In this document: in pieces, positions 25,201-33,390 of the stretch
How positions within the stretch are numbered: the first letter of the stretch is position 1
Layout of the letters: every line of letters begins with the position of its first letter
From: Morinoia aosen
Lineage: Eukaryota; Arthropoda; Malacostraca; Amphipoda; Talitridae
DNA: 64,000 nucleotides
Reading direction: 5' to 3'
Assembly: GCA_030386875.1 (NCBI GenBank)
Contig: CM059560.1
Location: forward strand, 33,164,183 to 33,228,182
Translations under genes and position numbers: made by a program
The notes under the pieces: model-generated
What the model saw: only the letters and a program-made list of their open reading frames with translations
What the model was told of the DNA's origin: nothing
The model's database searches: none

Positions 25201-28200
25201 TTTTGATGCTAGAACAAAACCAATGACAGTTTTAGAATCCTTGGAACATTTCTAACTAAATCAAATGGGATTTCTTTTCAAATTATAATTTTTCGAAAAA
25301 ATACATAGCTCTAAGCCCAAAAAATTATTGTTGGGCTTAAAATTTTAAAAAATTTGAAAAAAATTGAATTTGAAAAAAGCCCATTTGAGTTTGTTAGAAA
25401 TGTTACAAGGATTCTAAAACTGTCTTTGGTTTTGTTCTAGCATCAAAACTCGATGACGAGTCACGTTTTGAAATAACCATAAATTATAAAAAATATACCA
25501 AAAAACTAATTTTTCGTTAAAAAAAACTAAGGCCTAAATCAAAAAAGGGACCAAGAGTAAAAAAGGTTTACTTTCACAAAATACATACACTGGACAATTT
25601 TCAAACGAATCGGACGAAAAAAGTTGAAAAAGTGGGGCGACCTCCTTAATTCACAGAGATCCAGGCTCATCAACTGAAATATTTTATTCCAAAAAAAACT
25701 CAATTGGGGTCATTTGAACAAGATTGTTTGTTCATTTTGGTTTTGTGTAAAGAGATATTCATTTTTTTTTGTTTTTTAGTTTAGATGAGTTAGCTTAAGC
25801 TTCCCTAAAGCTGGGTTTACACGGAGGGTGTCTTCCCCAGGGTGACGCCCCTACCCTACCCCTCTCACCCGCTCAAGCTTCCCCACTTGCGTTTAGACGG
25901 AGGGTGAGATGCCCAGGGCTGCCGAAATTAGTGCGTTCAGCAAATATACGAGATTCCCTTAGAAAAATGTATTTTAATTTCTCTGGAGTGAGAATTTTAC
26001 TATGGGCAACTTCATAAAAAGGGATCTATTGATTTCGAATGACAATAATTGCAAAATAAATGTAGGCAACCGCTCAAACTATGTCAATATAAATGAGATT
26101 TATTTTGGTGCTGCTGCAGAAAGCATTCTCCTGGGAAATGTCAACAAAATATGTACCAAAAACTAGAAGAGTTTAGATTGAAAGATCTTAATAAATGTAA
26201 TTCAATAATACCATATTCAATGCATTTCTCCAATTTTGCGAAAAAGGAGCAGCAGGAAAATATCAACATGAAGTGGCGAGAACTGTTTGGTCAAGATGCT
26301 CCTTTCAAGACAAAAATTGTGTCTGAAAAATACTGGTACGCAGCTTTGTTACTCGCTGCTTCCCGAGTTCATGATGCAGCTTTTGTCAATACCGCAATAT
26401 TTTGCCGTAGCTATAAAAATTTTTTGACCCTAACTACATAATAGCAAAAAACAGGATTTCGTTAAAAAGAACAAGACTAAATGCATGAATGAGATCAAAA
26501 TCTACGTTAGAGAGAGAACACAGACTGCAAAAATTGGAACCACCACGGTAGCTTAGTCAACAAATTAAATAAAAAACATTGGCAGATGAAGGAAGAAGAG
26601 GAGGAAAAAGTTTCATTCTAGCAGGAAAAGTAGGTAAAACCTTAAAATTTTCAATTTATTGCTAGTTAAATAGATTTGGTACGCTCTAAAAATTTTTGGT
26701 ACGTTTTCATGAAGGTTTTGTACGATCATCAGAAAAAAAATCGGCAACCCTGGAGATAACAGTGACTGAGTGAGGATGTCGAAATGTAATTCAAGGTACG
26801 TGCAGAAAAGAAGATACTATTTTTAACCTGTAAACTATTTCACGGAGGCCGGCATAAGATCAACGGATTCGTGAAGAATTCAAGAATTACTTCTTAAACG
26901 AAGGCCAAGTGCCTTGGCAGAAACGAGTGTGTCAATTAGATTAATAAGGGATGGAGGCGAATCAATAAAACTTAGCGCGTATATAGCTTCTCATATGAAC
27001 TTAATGCCCAAACTAAGGAATAATAAAATATAGCTTGCCCAGCAAATGTATATAGAGATAAAAATGAATGAAATATGCGCGATAGACTCTGATTACAGGA
27101 TATAGAAATAAGTAACAAAAATTATATCAGTCTAAGTCCTATCACGAGCCTTCTTGTGTTAATAATAGCATGATAGCGAACAATTTGTGCTACTATTGTT
27201 AGAGGTAATTACTTTTGAATTAGATCGAAAATCATTTCAGTGATAGTACATGATAAAAAAATATATTTACAGCCGCAATAAATACAATCAGACTGACGCT
27301 ATGCTCTCAATAAATCTATCAATGTGAAAACTTTAGCCTTCAGCCACTTTTCCAGATCAGGAGAGACTTTTTGCATTAAGATTACGCATGAGAACATGAC
27401 GACAGAGCAGCTAAGACATACATCCTGCCTTCAAGACTGTCTGAAGCGCACTGTCGCTCTGAGACAGTCCCAGCATGTGGGGCAGCAGCGTCGACACGCA
27501 TGGGGTACTAGTGGGAGGCGTTAGACCGGAGGATTGGGGGTTTTTTGAAGAGGCGGGGAGGGAGAGAGGGCGTTGCCCCGGGGAAGTCACCCTCCGTGTA
27601 AACCCAGCTTAACCGAGATGTTCACAAATCCTGTTAACAATTTTAAATAAGACATGTGAAACTGCATTGGTGATATTCTTTCGTAAATCATGTTTTCCTT
27701 TGTTATATGAAGAAATTGAATGTTTATTAGCATCTTTGTTGTTTTACTGTTATTTTAGACGAGTTTCTATTGTTCGTCTGAGTGAGTGCATCGACGTTGA
27801 TCTTTGAAGAGTATATCGAATGCTAGCCGGCCGGCTGTGGAAGTGAAGGATTCATGAGTACCGACTAGTATGAACTTTCTAATGCTAACATGTACACCGC
27901 ATGTTTTTCATGATAATCATAATTCATTCACGCACTCTGCATCAGGTTTCCTTGTTTTTAAAAATAAATTGAAAATTTTCAGCTGTGTTTATCCAATGAA
28001 TAAATATTTTCCATTTTGAATGCGTAACCAGAGTTTAATTTTATGCTCCAACAGATTGAAAATTTCTTCTGCTTGGGTTCCCCGCTGGCAGTGTTCCTCG
28101 CGCTGCGGTGGAAGAAGGACGCCGGCGCTCCGCCGCTCCAGTCCAAGGATCGCTTCAAGAGAATCCTCAATATCTTCCATCCTTCTGACCCTGTTGCTTA

Positions 28201-31200
28201 CAGGTAATTTCCCAAAAGTTTTGTCACGTTTGTGTGTTATGTACAGTTAATTGTGGCCTGAACTATCTCATTGAAAGGAAAAGAACCAAGCGGAGCTCCT
28301 TAAAATGTATAACACTCTACGAGGGAGAGAAAATACTCTAAATTTCACTGTGTAGCAGTTCTGTGAGAGGCAGCATGGGGCAAATATTACGTAATTTACT
28401 GTACTCGAAAAAGCCGAGACTATGTGAAATGACAATGAACGTTGCTGAGCTGAGCGGTAAGTAAAGCACTTGAATTTTGCGGAGAACAGGGCGCGTCTAT
28501 CGGTTGACATGGTAACATTCCCTGCCACGGGGTGTATGTAGGAAATGAACATCACGTGCCGCACTATTAAGCATGAAATTCCAACATCTCATTCATGGGT
28601 TCCGTCGTGACTCAGCAATGCATGTAAATTCTGTGGTTCAACACTTGTGTCATGCTGTGATGGGGAATTTAAAATAGGATTAAATCAGCTCTTTGCTGCA
28701 AAACTAGAGCTTTCTTTATTATATTATTATTATATATCTTCATATTTAAATGTAGCTGGTTTCCGCAGGCACCATTTCGAACGTTGCTTGTCCGCAGCGT
28801 GAGCATTTGCCCATGTGCTATCCGACCTGTGGCAGACATCGTCTCGCTCGTAGTATTTGAAGTGACGACTTCGTTTATTTGACAACTCTCATAAGTAATT
28901 ATCCCAAACTCTCGATCGTCAGCAGACACATACTTGACTCGCGCTCGCCCATGCGTGACTGCTCTGAATGTTGGCGGACGGGTAAGACGCATACCACAGT
29001 CACCAGCTCAGCCTGTGTCAGGGGTCGTATGCTGGCGCAGTGACGGCCAGTCATGTGCCTCATTACAAGCGCGGAGTTGACTTCTCTGAGTCCAACTGTC
29101 ATACTACCTGCCTTATTTCCGATGTGCGCTAAGACCAGTGTTTGAAACCACACCAACCGAGAGAACTAACATCAATTCAGTTGCCTGTAGCAAGTCTCGT
29201 CGCTCATAACGTGATCACCTAGCCAATGTGTGATTACCTTGCTACTTATTATTGTTACCAGCACGGAGCTAAAGCAGGGACCCATCATCACAGCTTGGAT
29301 ACGCAGCCCAAAGGCTAATTTACCACTGACAGGCTTCTTTTTAAATGTCCTTTGCTTGGGTTCCCCAGCGGTAGTTTCCCTACTGTGTTAACGTGGAAGG
29401 AAATGTTGCCACGTCGAGTTACTTGCCTGGTTCTTTATAGGTTGGAAATGCTTCACTTGCCGCCCAACTTCGTAATGTCGGTTACTGTTTCAGTTGTGTA
29501 CTTGTTTCAGCTACCAAAAGAAGGAGACTTCTTCTGCACCAGAACTAGATTTTTCCATTTTTTGAGGCAAAATATATTTAATTACTTGCTTTACTGCAGA
29601 CTATTTGCATGATCCACGAACTACCACACGGGGAATATTTAAATGGACCTCCACACATTAATTTGCTATGCCTACATATCAACACAAAATAAAAGTTTGC
29701 CCGAGCTCTCCTTGCGGGCCCGAGAAAGTGATGAGGCCGCTAGTAACTCTGCTTCTCCTCCGTGTGGGCTCTCGTGTCCCTAGGAGGCGAGTGATCTTTG
29801 AACTGTTTCTTCATTTATAGGATATTCCTCGTATTTAAAATTCATTTTGTTTGTATGGAGTAATCTTTCATCACATTTGGATACACAACTTATTTGCGTG
29901 TGAACAGATTTGGTCGTTATTTCTATAACAAATGATGGTTTTCCCTTATTATTCCGTCTTGTGTCCCCAATATAGTTGGGGCATCCAGTTGTTATTTTTT
30001 TCACATTAGTTTTCAACTGTTTGCTTCTATAAATCAGTCTATTGGGGCATATTTTGCTCTTTAAAAGTAGCTTAGAGATACAGACAACCTTCATAGTAAA
30101 AACAAAGCAGTTGCCGTAAACTCCGCTGATGAGAAGGGTCCATGATTTTGTCCCTCCTTATCAAGCAAGAAAAAATTACCTCAAATCTTCATTGTACCCT
30201 CTTGTATAGCAACTTGACTATTCTCAAGCAAAAGATTAATCTACCTCTTCACTCAAGCTAGAATAAAAAAGCTAGAATAAAATCAAGCTAGAATAAAATC
30301 AAGCTAGAATAAAAAAAATTCTAGCTCAAGCTAGAATAAAATAAAATATTAAATTTGTTTACACGTTCCAGTGATAATTCCTTTGCAATGCTAGAGATAA
30401 GATTTTCCTTTGTAAGTCATTCGACTGGGTTGACACGGTAGACTGGAGCCGCTGGTGATCCCGTCGTACGGGAGTGTGGCGCCGGTGACGCTGCACTGCC
30501 ACAGCACCTCCGACAAGCTGCCCTATGACCAGATGCCCCTCGAGCCCGCCCCTGCTCCTGCGGCTGCCAAAGACAGTGCTCCTGACGCGCGCGATGCCTC
30601 CGCCACGCCCAGCTCTTCTCAGCCTACTACTCCCGTCAAAGGTCACGCCAGAATATCATTATTTTCGTCAAGTTGAAGTTTTTGCATTTCTAAAGTATAT
30701 TGAGTCATGTCGTATTATGAGGACTTATTGTATCGCACTGAAAATACCCTTTTTTTTGTCAATGTCAATGGAAAATTTTGACTCGTTATCAGCAACTGTT
30801 TTAAAAGTGCCTGCTTAAGATTAAAGTACAGGATTTTTGAACTGTTTTGGTCTAGTGAATTTTTTTACCCTGTAAATTTTGCGGGCTATTATCAACTTTA
30901 ATTTTTGGGCTGTAGGTTGCTAGAGTGAAGGTCTAATTTTTTGTAGTTATTTCTGCTCTGGGCTCTCAAGTATTGTTGCAGCTTCCAACTTTAATTTGCC
31001 TTTTAAAATTATTGGCATGTTTGATTGCAGGTGGCTCCAGCAGCTGGAACTTGTGGGGCCTGATGAAGGGAAGCAAGAAATCGAGCGAAACATCAGCCTC
31101 AGCACAATCAGCTGGCACGTGGAACTCTGACCCTCTTTTGACAAACTTCACAGGTGTGCACTCGACAGAAAGTTACCAGCTGTCGCAGGGGCAGAGAATC

Positions 31201-33390
31201 GACCACGTGCTGCGTGAGGGCAGCATGGAGAGCAGCTACATCAGCGCGCTCACGTCACACACGTCCTACTGGAGCAATTACGACGTGGCTCATTTCCTGC
31301 TGACGGTGCTGTACCCGCACCTGCAGACCTGCTCCACGTCTGCTGCCAGTGTCTGTAACCAGAGCGCTGCTGGTAGCACGATCGTGAGTACTGTAACCAT
31401 AGGTGGGGGAGGGCTGGGAGTGCCCGCTGGATTTAGTGGTGGCCTTTCTCCGAGCCCCCTGGGCAGTGGAGTAGGAACTTCTAACATGTCAGGCGGACTA
31501 GCGGTCTCTCCGAGCCCGATGAGCGGCGGGCTTGGATTGGCCCCCCTTGCAAGCGGCGGCCTTGCTGTGTCTCCAACACCTGCGGGAAGTCGCTTGCTCT
31601 CTCTGTCTCCTGCCCCTCTGGGCACGGGAGCTCCCTCTCCCATTTCTCTGAATGGAGTTGGTGTGACACTCGGTGGAGATCATTGTGTCACTACCAGGCC
31701 TCAGGGTGTTTCTCCTAACAATTTGAGCGCCTCATGGAATGGTCCAGGGACTAGCTCTGGTGGTCTAGGGGCTACTTCCGTTAGCCCATGTGATTCTAAT
31801 GGTGTGCAGGTTACTGCTAGTAATCATAGCATGCATTATGGTGGCATTGCTGCTACTTCTTCATCCAAAATTCTTGGCGATAGTTCACTTTCTGCTGTTA
31901 GTTCTTCTGCTGGAAAGACTAGTGAAATTTCAGGAACTGTTGACCCGACCACTTCAGGCAATGGAAATGCTCTGTCGAGCTTACGATACACCTCCAGTTC
32001 TGTGAGTCGGTCTACCAGCAAAGCGATTCACCAGTCACCCACTGGAGATTACTTTTCTCGCAGCCTGCTTAGGAATTCTTCTCCAGTTGCTTCTGTGACA
32101 AGCTCATCAAACGCAAACCCTCGAGTGAGCATCACTTCCAGTAGTGGATTAAGCTACTCCGTTGCAGCTGGTCAGCCAAGTACAACGATTGCTCAGCATC
32201 TTGGAAGTGAAAAAGTTTCCGAAAGTTACCGCATAACGAGTAGAAGTGTATCATTTCGCTCAACGAGTGCTAGTTCTAGGTCTTCAGAACTAGGGCCAAT
32301 TTCGCCCGCCACCTCAACTCGTGCTGGGTCTTTCACAAGGAATAGGTCTCAAACTCCAAGTACTATTCAGAACGTAAACAATCGTGCTGTTACAAGCGGG
32401 AGTACTGGAAGTAGTGGCGTTATGAGCACTCACAGTACGAGTGCACCTTCAAGTAATTCATACACTAGTACTGCAGCTGCAAGTTCTGGAAATGTATCCC
32501 TCAGCACCAGTGGAGTGTCGACCACAAGTTACGTTTCGAGCCACGTAAGCAATGCAAACGTTGATGTGCTGCCTGCTAGTGATGCCACTTCTGCATCTAT
32601 GGCCGCTAGAAGCTCTCTGCCATCTACATCCGGCACTTTGCCCACCTCTACTGTCAGTTTCAACGTCAGCAATCCTTCGACCTCCAACTTGAGTACTCTG
32701 TCTGGAAATAATCTTGACATGTCAGCGGGAAATGTCGACTTTCCTATGGCTAATAGTGGAGTTTCGGTGGGCAATTCAGCTTTGTCAATGAATGATACTG
32801 GTTTTTCAATTAGTAGCGCAGGTGTGTCCATGAGTAATACCGGCATGGCAATGAGTAACTCCAGCATGTCTGTGGGCAATGCCGCCATGTCGATGGGTAA
32901 CTCTGGTATGGCAATGAGTAACCCTGGCATGGCAATGAGTAACCCTGGCATGGCGACGAGTAACCCTGGCATGGCGACGAGTAACCCTGGCATGGGGATG
33001 AGTAACAGTGGCATGTCGATGGGTAATTCCATGACAATGGGCAGCACCAGCATGTCTACAAACAATTCAAGTTCGGCTGCAGGAAGCACCTTTAATTTAC
33101 CACCCTACAGTGCAGCTAGCAGTTTACAGATGCACCAAGCAGGTACCATCGGAGGTGCTTTTGAAAACTCGTTCTCGCCGAGCCTGAGCGGGGGCTTCTT
33201 ATCATCTATGCAGCAGCTGGGCGAGGGCGACAGCTACGCCCAGCAGCGCTTCATGAGCAGCAGCGGAGACCTCATACAGCAGTTCATGAGCGATGGTGGT
33301 GGTAGTGGCGGCGGACGCCAGTACTTCAGTGGCTCAGGACCCGAGTCTTACTACTCCTTCCACTCGGCTGGCTCTTATGGGGGCAGGTGA
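8732..33390 (+). CDS. PAPLA1: Phosphatidic-acid-preferring phospholipase A1, DDHD family (ten exons)
   Basis: The exons are 8732-10244, 10380-10535, 18392-18520, 19152-19290, 19786-20032, 21573-21761, 24129-24245, 28055-28203, 30442-30641 and 31031-33390. The join is 5199 nt, 1732 residues plus stop, in frame across every GT-AG junction. Family members are cytosolic or membrane-associated lipases that cleave phosphatidic acid to lysophosphatidic acid in membrane traffic. Residues 1-400 are Ser-rich and disordered; about 402-440 (EYRWFYKAESDKKW) match the conserved N-terminal WWE-like region. VIHGIG and SHSLG (Ser764) mark the lipase fold. The DDHD domain has Asp875 (SDPVAYR), Asp1004 (RIDHVL), His1023 (SHTSYW) and Asp1031 (YDVAHF). 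After about residue 1042 comes an unusual 690-residue Ser/Gly/Met-rich tail. The start has a good context (G at -3 and +4). Confidence 0.9.
10380..10535 (+). CDS. PAPLA1: PAPLA1 exon 2
   Basis: Acceptor CTTTTTCAG, donor ACAAG|GTAACT, 156 bp, phase 1 on both sides. It encodes EVFVICRGTWFYEGAW and on to VPGVADSQKQ, continuing the conserved N-terminal domain; the first intron is only 135 bp. Confidence 0.88.
10536..12061. other. Intron 2, first part: no recognised feature
   Basis: AT-rich intron. A short open frame at 11734-11952 (AAPAHQKFSFRKNSPFPAEESN) looks protein-like but I do not recognise it; it may be a remnant of a repeat or processed copy. Confidence 0.4.
12331..15198. mobile_element. 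TTAA-type foldback element E2 (contains a hAT insertion)
   Basis: Flanked by TTAA at 12327-12330 and 15199-15202, with perfect 11-bp ends GGATACCGTCC / GGACGGTATCC. Behind the left end is the family subterminal block GGTCCGGTGAGC...GCTACGGAC. Three copies of a roughly 75-bp arm (GATTCTAAAACTGTC...GTTCTAGCA) lie at 12571-12650 (direct), 14740-14811 (inverted) and 14958-15039 (direct). No transposase was found, so it is non-autonomous. TTAA targets point to Kolobok or piggyBac type, which I cannot separate here. Confidence 0.85.
12915..14641. mobile_element. hAT-type transposon, decayed
   Basis: An 8-bp target duplication AATTAAAC (12907-12914 and 14642-14649) flanks ends CAGGGTTGG and CCATCCCTG, the usual hAT terminal form. 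Removing it restores the E2 sequence seen in the sister copies. Both subterminal regions are rich in AAACCC/GGGTTT runs. On the - strand around 13610-13790 a short decayed coding stretch (ETDIEEWLAEYNPELIGA) could be transposase remains. Confidence 0.85.
15478..17387. mobile_element. TTAA-type foldback element E4 (contains a long-TIR insertion)
   Basis: Bounded by TTAA at 15474-15477 and 17388-17391. The ends GGGGTTCCTCC and (inverted) GGGGGTCCTCC match at 10 of 11 positions. It shares the subterminal block GGTCC.GTGAGC...GGTGGACTATTC and three arms: 16479-16560 direct, 16926-16994 inverted, 17142-17223 direct. The outer end sequence differs from those of E2 and E3. Confidence 0.82.
15573..16345. 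mobile_element. Long-TIR transposon, Mutator-like candidate
   Basis: Inverted repeats of at least 112 bp start GGTCAATGTTCAGCG and match with about four differences. An 8-bp (possibly 9-bp) duplication CTAAAATT lies at 15565-15572 and 16346-16353. The 550-bp centre has no transposase. Long TIRs with 8-9 bp duplications suit MULE-type elements, but the assignment is tentative. Confidence 0.75.
17540..17880 (+). pseudogene. Decayed reverse-transcriptase 3' remnant of a second LINE
   Basis: Frames broken by stops preserve FDCNMFR.FDHV.KMTEEEW followed by a Gly/Arg-rich stretch and a Phe/Glu-rich one. This resembles the conserved tail of many LINE ORF2 proteins (LRWFGHVERM...GRPR). It is short, frame-shifted and without recognisable ends. 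Confidence 0.35.
18392..18520 (+). CDS. PAPLA1: PAPLA1 exon 3
   Basis: Acceptor TTACAG, donor CAAAAAA|GTAAGA, 129 bp, phase 1 in and out. It encodes VRRLAVPGGSVEWFSASEVY to VGKKLGFQK, matching the DDHD1 stretch before the lipase core. Intron 2 is about 7.9 kb because of the transposon stack. Confidence 0.88.
19152..19290 (+). CDS. PAPLA1: PAPLA1 exon 4
   Basis: Acceptor TTGCAG, donor CACAAG|GTTTGT, phase 1 to 2. It encodes GYKVHRGYSC and LVFVIHGIGQKMD, the beta-strand and HGIG oxyanion-side loop that opens the lipase fold. Confidence 0.9.
19786..20032 (+). CDS. PAPLA1: PAPLA1 exon 5
   Basis: Acceptor TTTTCCAG, donor GAAGAG|GTAACT, phase 2 to 0. It encodes VEFFPVEWRSLL, ITPHKIINIRQMLN and MDIMYYNSPQYREE, strongly conserved across PAPLA1 proteins. 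Confidence 0.9.
20356..21179. mobile_element. piggyBac-like non-autonomous element in intron 5
   Basis: TTAA at 20352-20355 and 21180-21183 flanks ends CCCGCGCACTGT and ACCGTGCGCGGG (11 of 12 matching when inverted). CCC ends plus TTAA are typical of piggyBac. There is no coding frame of note in the 824 bp. Confidence 0.75.
21573..21761 (+). CDS. PAPLA1: PAPLA1 exon 6, lipase serine
   Basis: Acceptor TTGTAACAG, donor GCTATG|GTGAGG, 189 bp, phase 0. It encodes IVNVLSSELN and GKVSVVSHSLGCVITYDI; Ser764 in SHSLG is the catalytic nucleophile by family comparison. Confidence 0.92.
22064..23157 (+). pseudogene. Tc1/mariner-superfamily transposase, broken
   Basis: Successive frames carry an N-terminal helix-turn-helix part (WSVQHRWFAVETFFRDNEC), then FHPYKILLVQEL, then SDKAHFHLDGFVNKQNCQYW with the first catalytic Asp, GIIGPYF-like sequence, and finally WPPRSPDLSPCDFFLW with the third acidic residue. 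Stops near 22210 and 22490 and a frameshift near 22700 break it; the QDGATAH block is frame-damaged near 22820. It is a DDE cut-and-paste transposase of the arthropod type with an FLW..LK motif. Clear TIRs were not found. It lies in PAPLA1 intron 6. Confidence 0.82.
24027..24112 (+). mobile_element. SINE-A 3' fragment directly before PAPLA1 exon 7
   Basis: CTTTAACTTCATGCTAAATGGAGCC through CTTCCTCTCC to a TTAATCTAATC tail matches the SINE-A 3' end. It stops 16 bp before exon 7 and so lies inside the region that should hold the branch point and pyrimidine tract. Confidence 0.65.
24129..24245 (+). CDS. PAPLA1: PAPLA1 exon 7
   Basis: Acceptor GTTTCCCAG, donor TTCAAG|GTGGGT, 117 bp, phase 0. It encodes a Gln-rich helix (SGVLAHQQRG, LQSALQQLLDQQLRQAQQ) between the lipase core and the DDHD domain. 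As an in-frame exon of low conservation it could be skipped without a frameshift. Confidence 0.85.
24519..25645. mobile_element. TTAA-type foldback element E3
   Basis: Left flank CTAA (24515-24518, one change from TTAA), right flank TTAA (25646-25649). Ends GGAGGTCGTCCC and (inverted) GGAGGTCGCCCC match at 11 of 12. The interior has the same subterminal block as E2 and E4 and three arms: 24774-24845 direct, 25181-25256 inverted, 25393-25474 direct. It has no internal insertion, so it shows the family form best. Confidence 0.85.
25809..27609. mobile_element. PIF/Harbinger-like element
   Basis: TAA on both sides (25806-25808, 27610-27612) flanks terminal repeats AGCTGGGTTTACACGGAGGG / CCCTCCGTGTAAACCCAGCT. 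TWA duplications are characteristic of PIF/Harbinger. A second, degenerate copy of the end (GCGTTTAGACGGAGGGTGAG) lies about 70 bp inside the left end. A 96-codon frame at 26151-26441 is Lys/Asn-rich; I cannot assign it to the Harbinger nuclease or its DNA-binding partner. Confidence 0.75.
28055..28203 (+). CDS. PAPLA1: PAPLA1 exon 8, start of the DDHD domain
   Basis: Acceptor CCAACAG, donor TACAG|GTAATT, phase 0 to 2. It encodes IENFFCLGSPLAVFLALRW and ILNIFHPSDPVAYR. Asp875 in SDPVAYR is the first residue of the DDHD signature. Confidence 0.92.
29345..29400 (+). pseudogene. Possible decayed copy of exon 8 sequence
   Basis: TGCTTGGGTTCCCC is shared exactly with exon 8, and the next 40 bases (GCGGTAGTTTCCCTACTG..GTGGAAGGAA against GCTGGCAGTGTTCCTCGC..GTGGAAGAAGG) are partly alike. 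Frame is not kept and splice sites are lacking. Chance similarity is possible. Confidence 0.3.
30245..30345. repeat. Short tandem repeat of an AAGCTAGAATAAAAT-like unit
   Basis: Five to six imperfect copies of CAAGCTAGAATAAAA occur with one internal inversion (TTCTAGCTCAAGCTAGAA forms a small palindrome). The repeat lies about 100 bp upstream of the exon 9 acceptor. Confidence 0.7.
30442..30641 (+). CDS. PAPLA1: PAPLA1 exon 9
   Basis: It completes YRLEPLVIPSYGSVAPV, conserved in DDHD proteins, then a Pro/Ala-rich linker. Both splice sites are weak: the acceptor ACACGGTAG lacks a pyrimidine tract and the donor is G|GTCACG. The boundaries are nevertheless fixed by phase (2 in, 1 out) and by continuity with exon 10. 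Confidence 0.8.
31031..33390 (+). CDS. PAPLA1: PAPLA1 exon 10, DDHD end and long low-complexity tail
   Basis: Acceptor TTGATTGCAG. The first 96 codons finish the DDHD domain (LSQGQRIDHVLRE, ALTSHTSYWSNYDVAHFLL). The remaining 690 codons form one open frame rich in Ser, Gly, Thr, Asn and Met, with no folded domain that I recognise. It includes a heptapeptide array and ends in a Gly/Tyr-rich stretch (SFHSAGSYGGR). The stop is TGA at 33388-33390. Confidence 0.9.
32700..33065 (+). repeat. Coding 21-bp repeat: MSNPGMA-type heptapeptides
   Basis: About 16 in-frame variants of Met-Ser-Asn-X-Gly-Met-Ala/Ser are present. The central ones (about 32905-33000, AACCCTGGCATGGC) are nearly identical and the outer ones diverged, as expected for slippage from the middle. 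Met every third or fourth residue is unusual for a disordered tail. Confidence 0.88.

Larger units (their letters stand above)
28204..30441. other. Intron 8: mostly featureless
   Basis: There are a few (ATT)n runs near 28718-28735 and a possible decayed exon copy at 29345-29400. A run of AAGCTAGAATAAAAT-like units lies at 30245-30345, shortly before exon 9. No other gene or transposon is recognised. Confidence 0.5.

Noticed and set aside
30359..30646. Open frame on the - strand opposite exon 9
   Set aside because: It is a shadow of the PAPLA1 coding exon, which has conserved residues and phased splice sites.
32529..33089. 186-codon - strand frame with MPGLLVA-like repeats
   Set aside because: It is the antisense reading of the 21-bp coding repeats in PAPLA1 exon 10.
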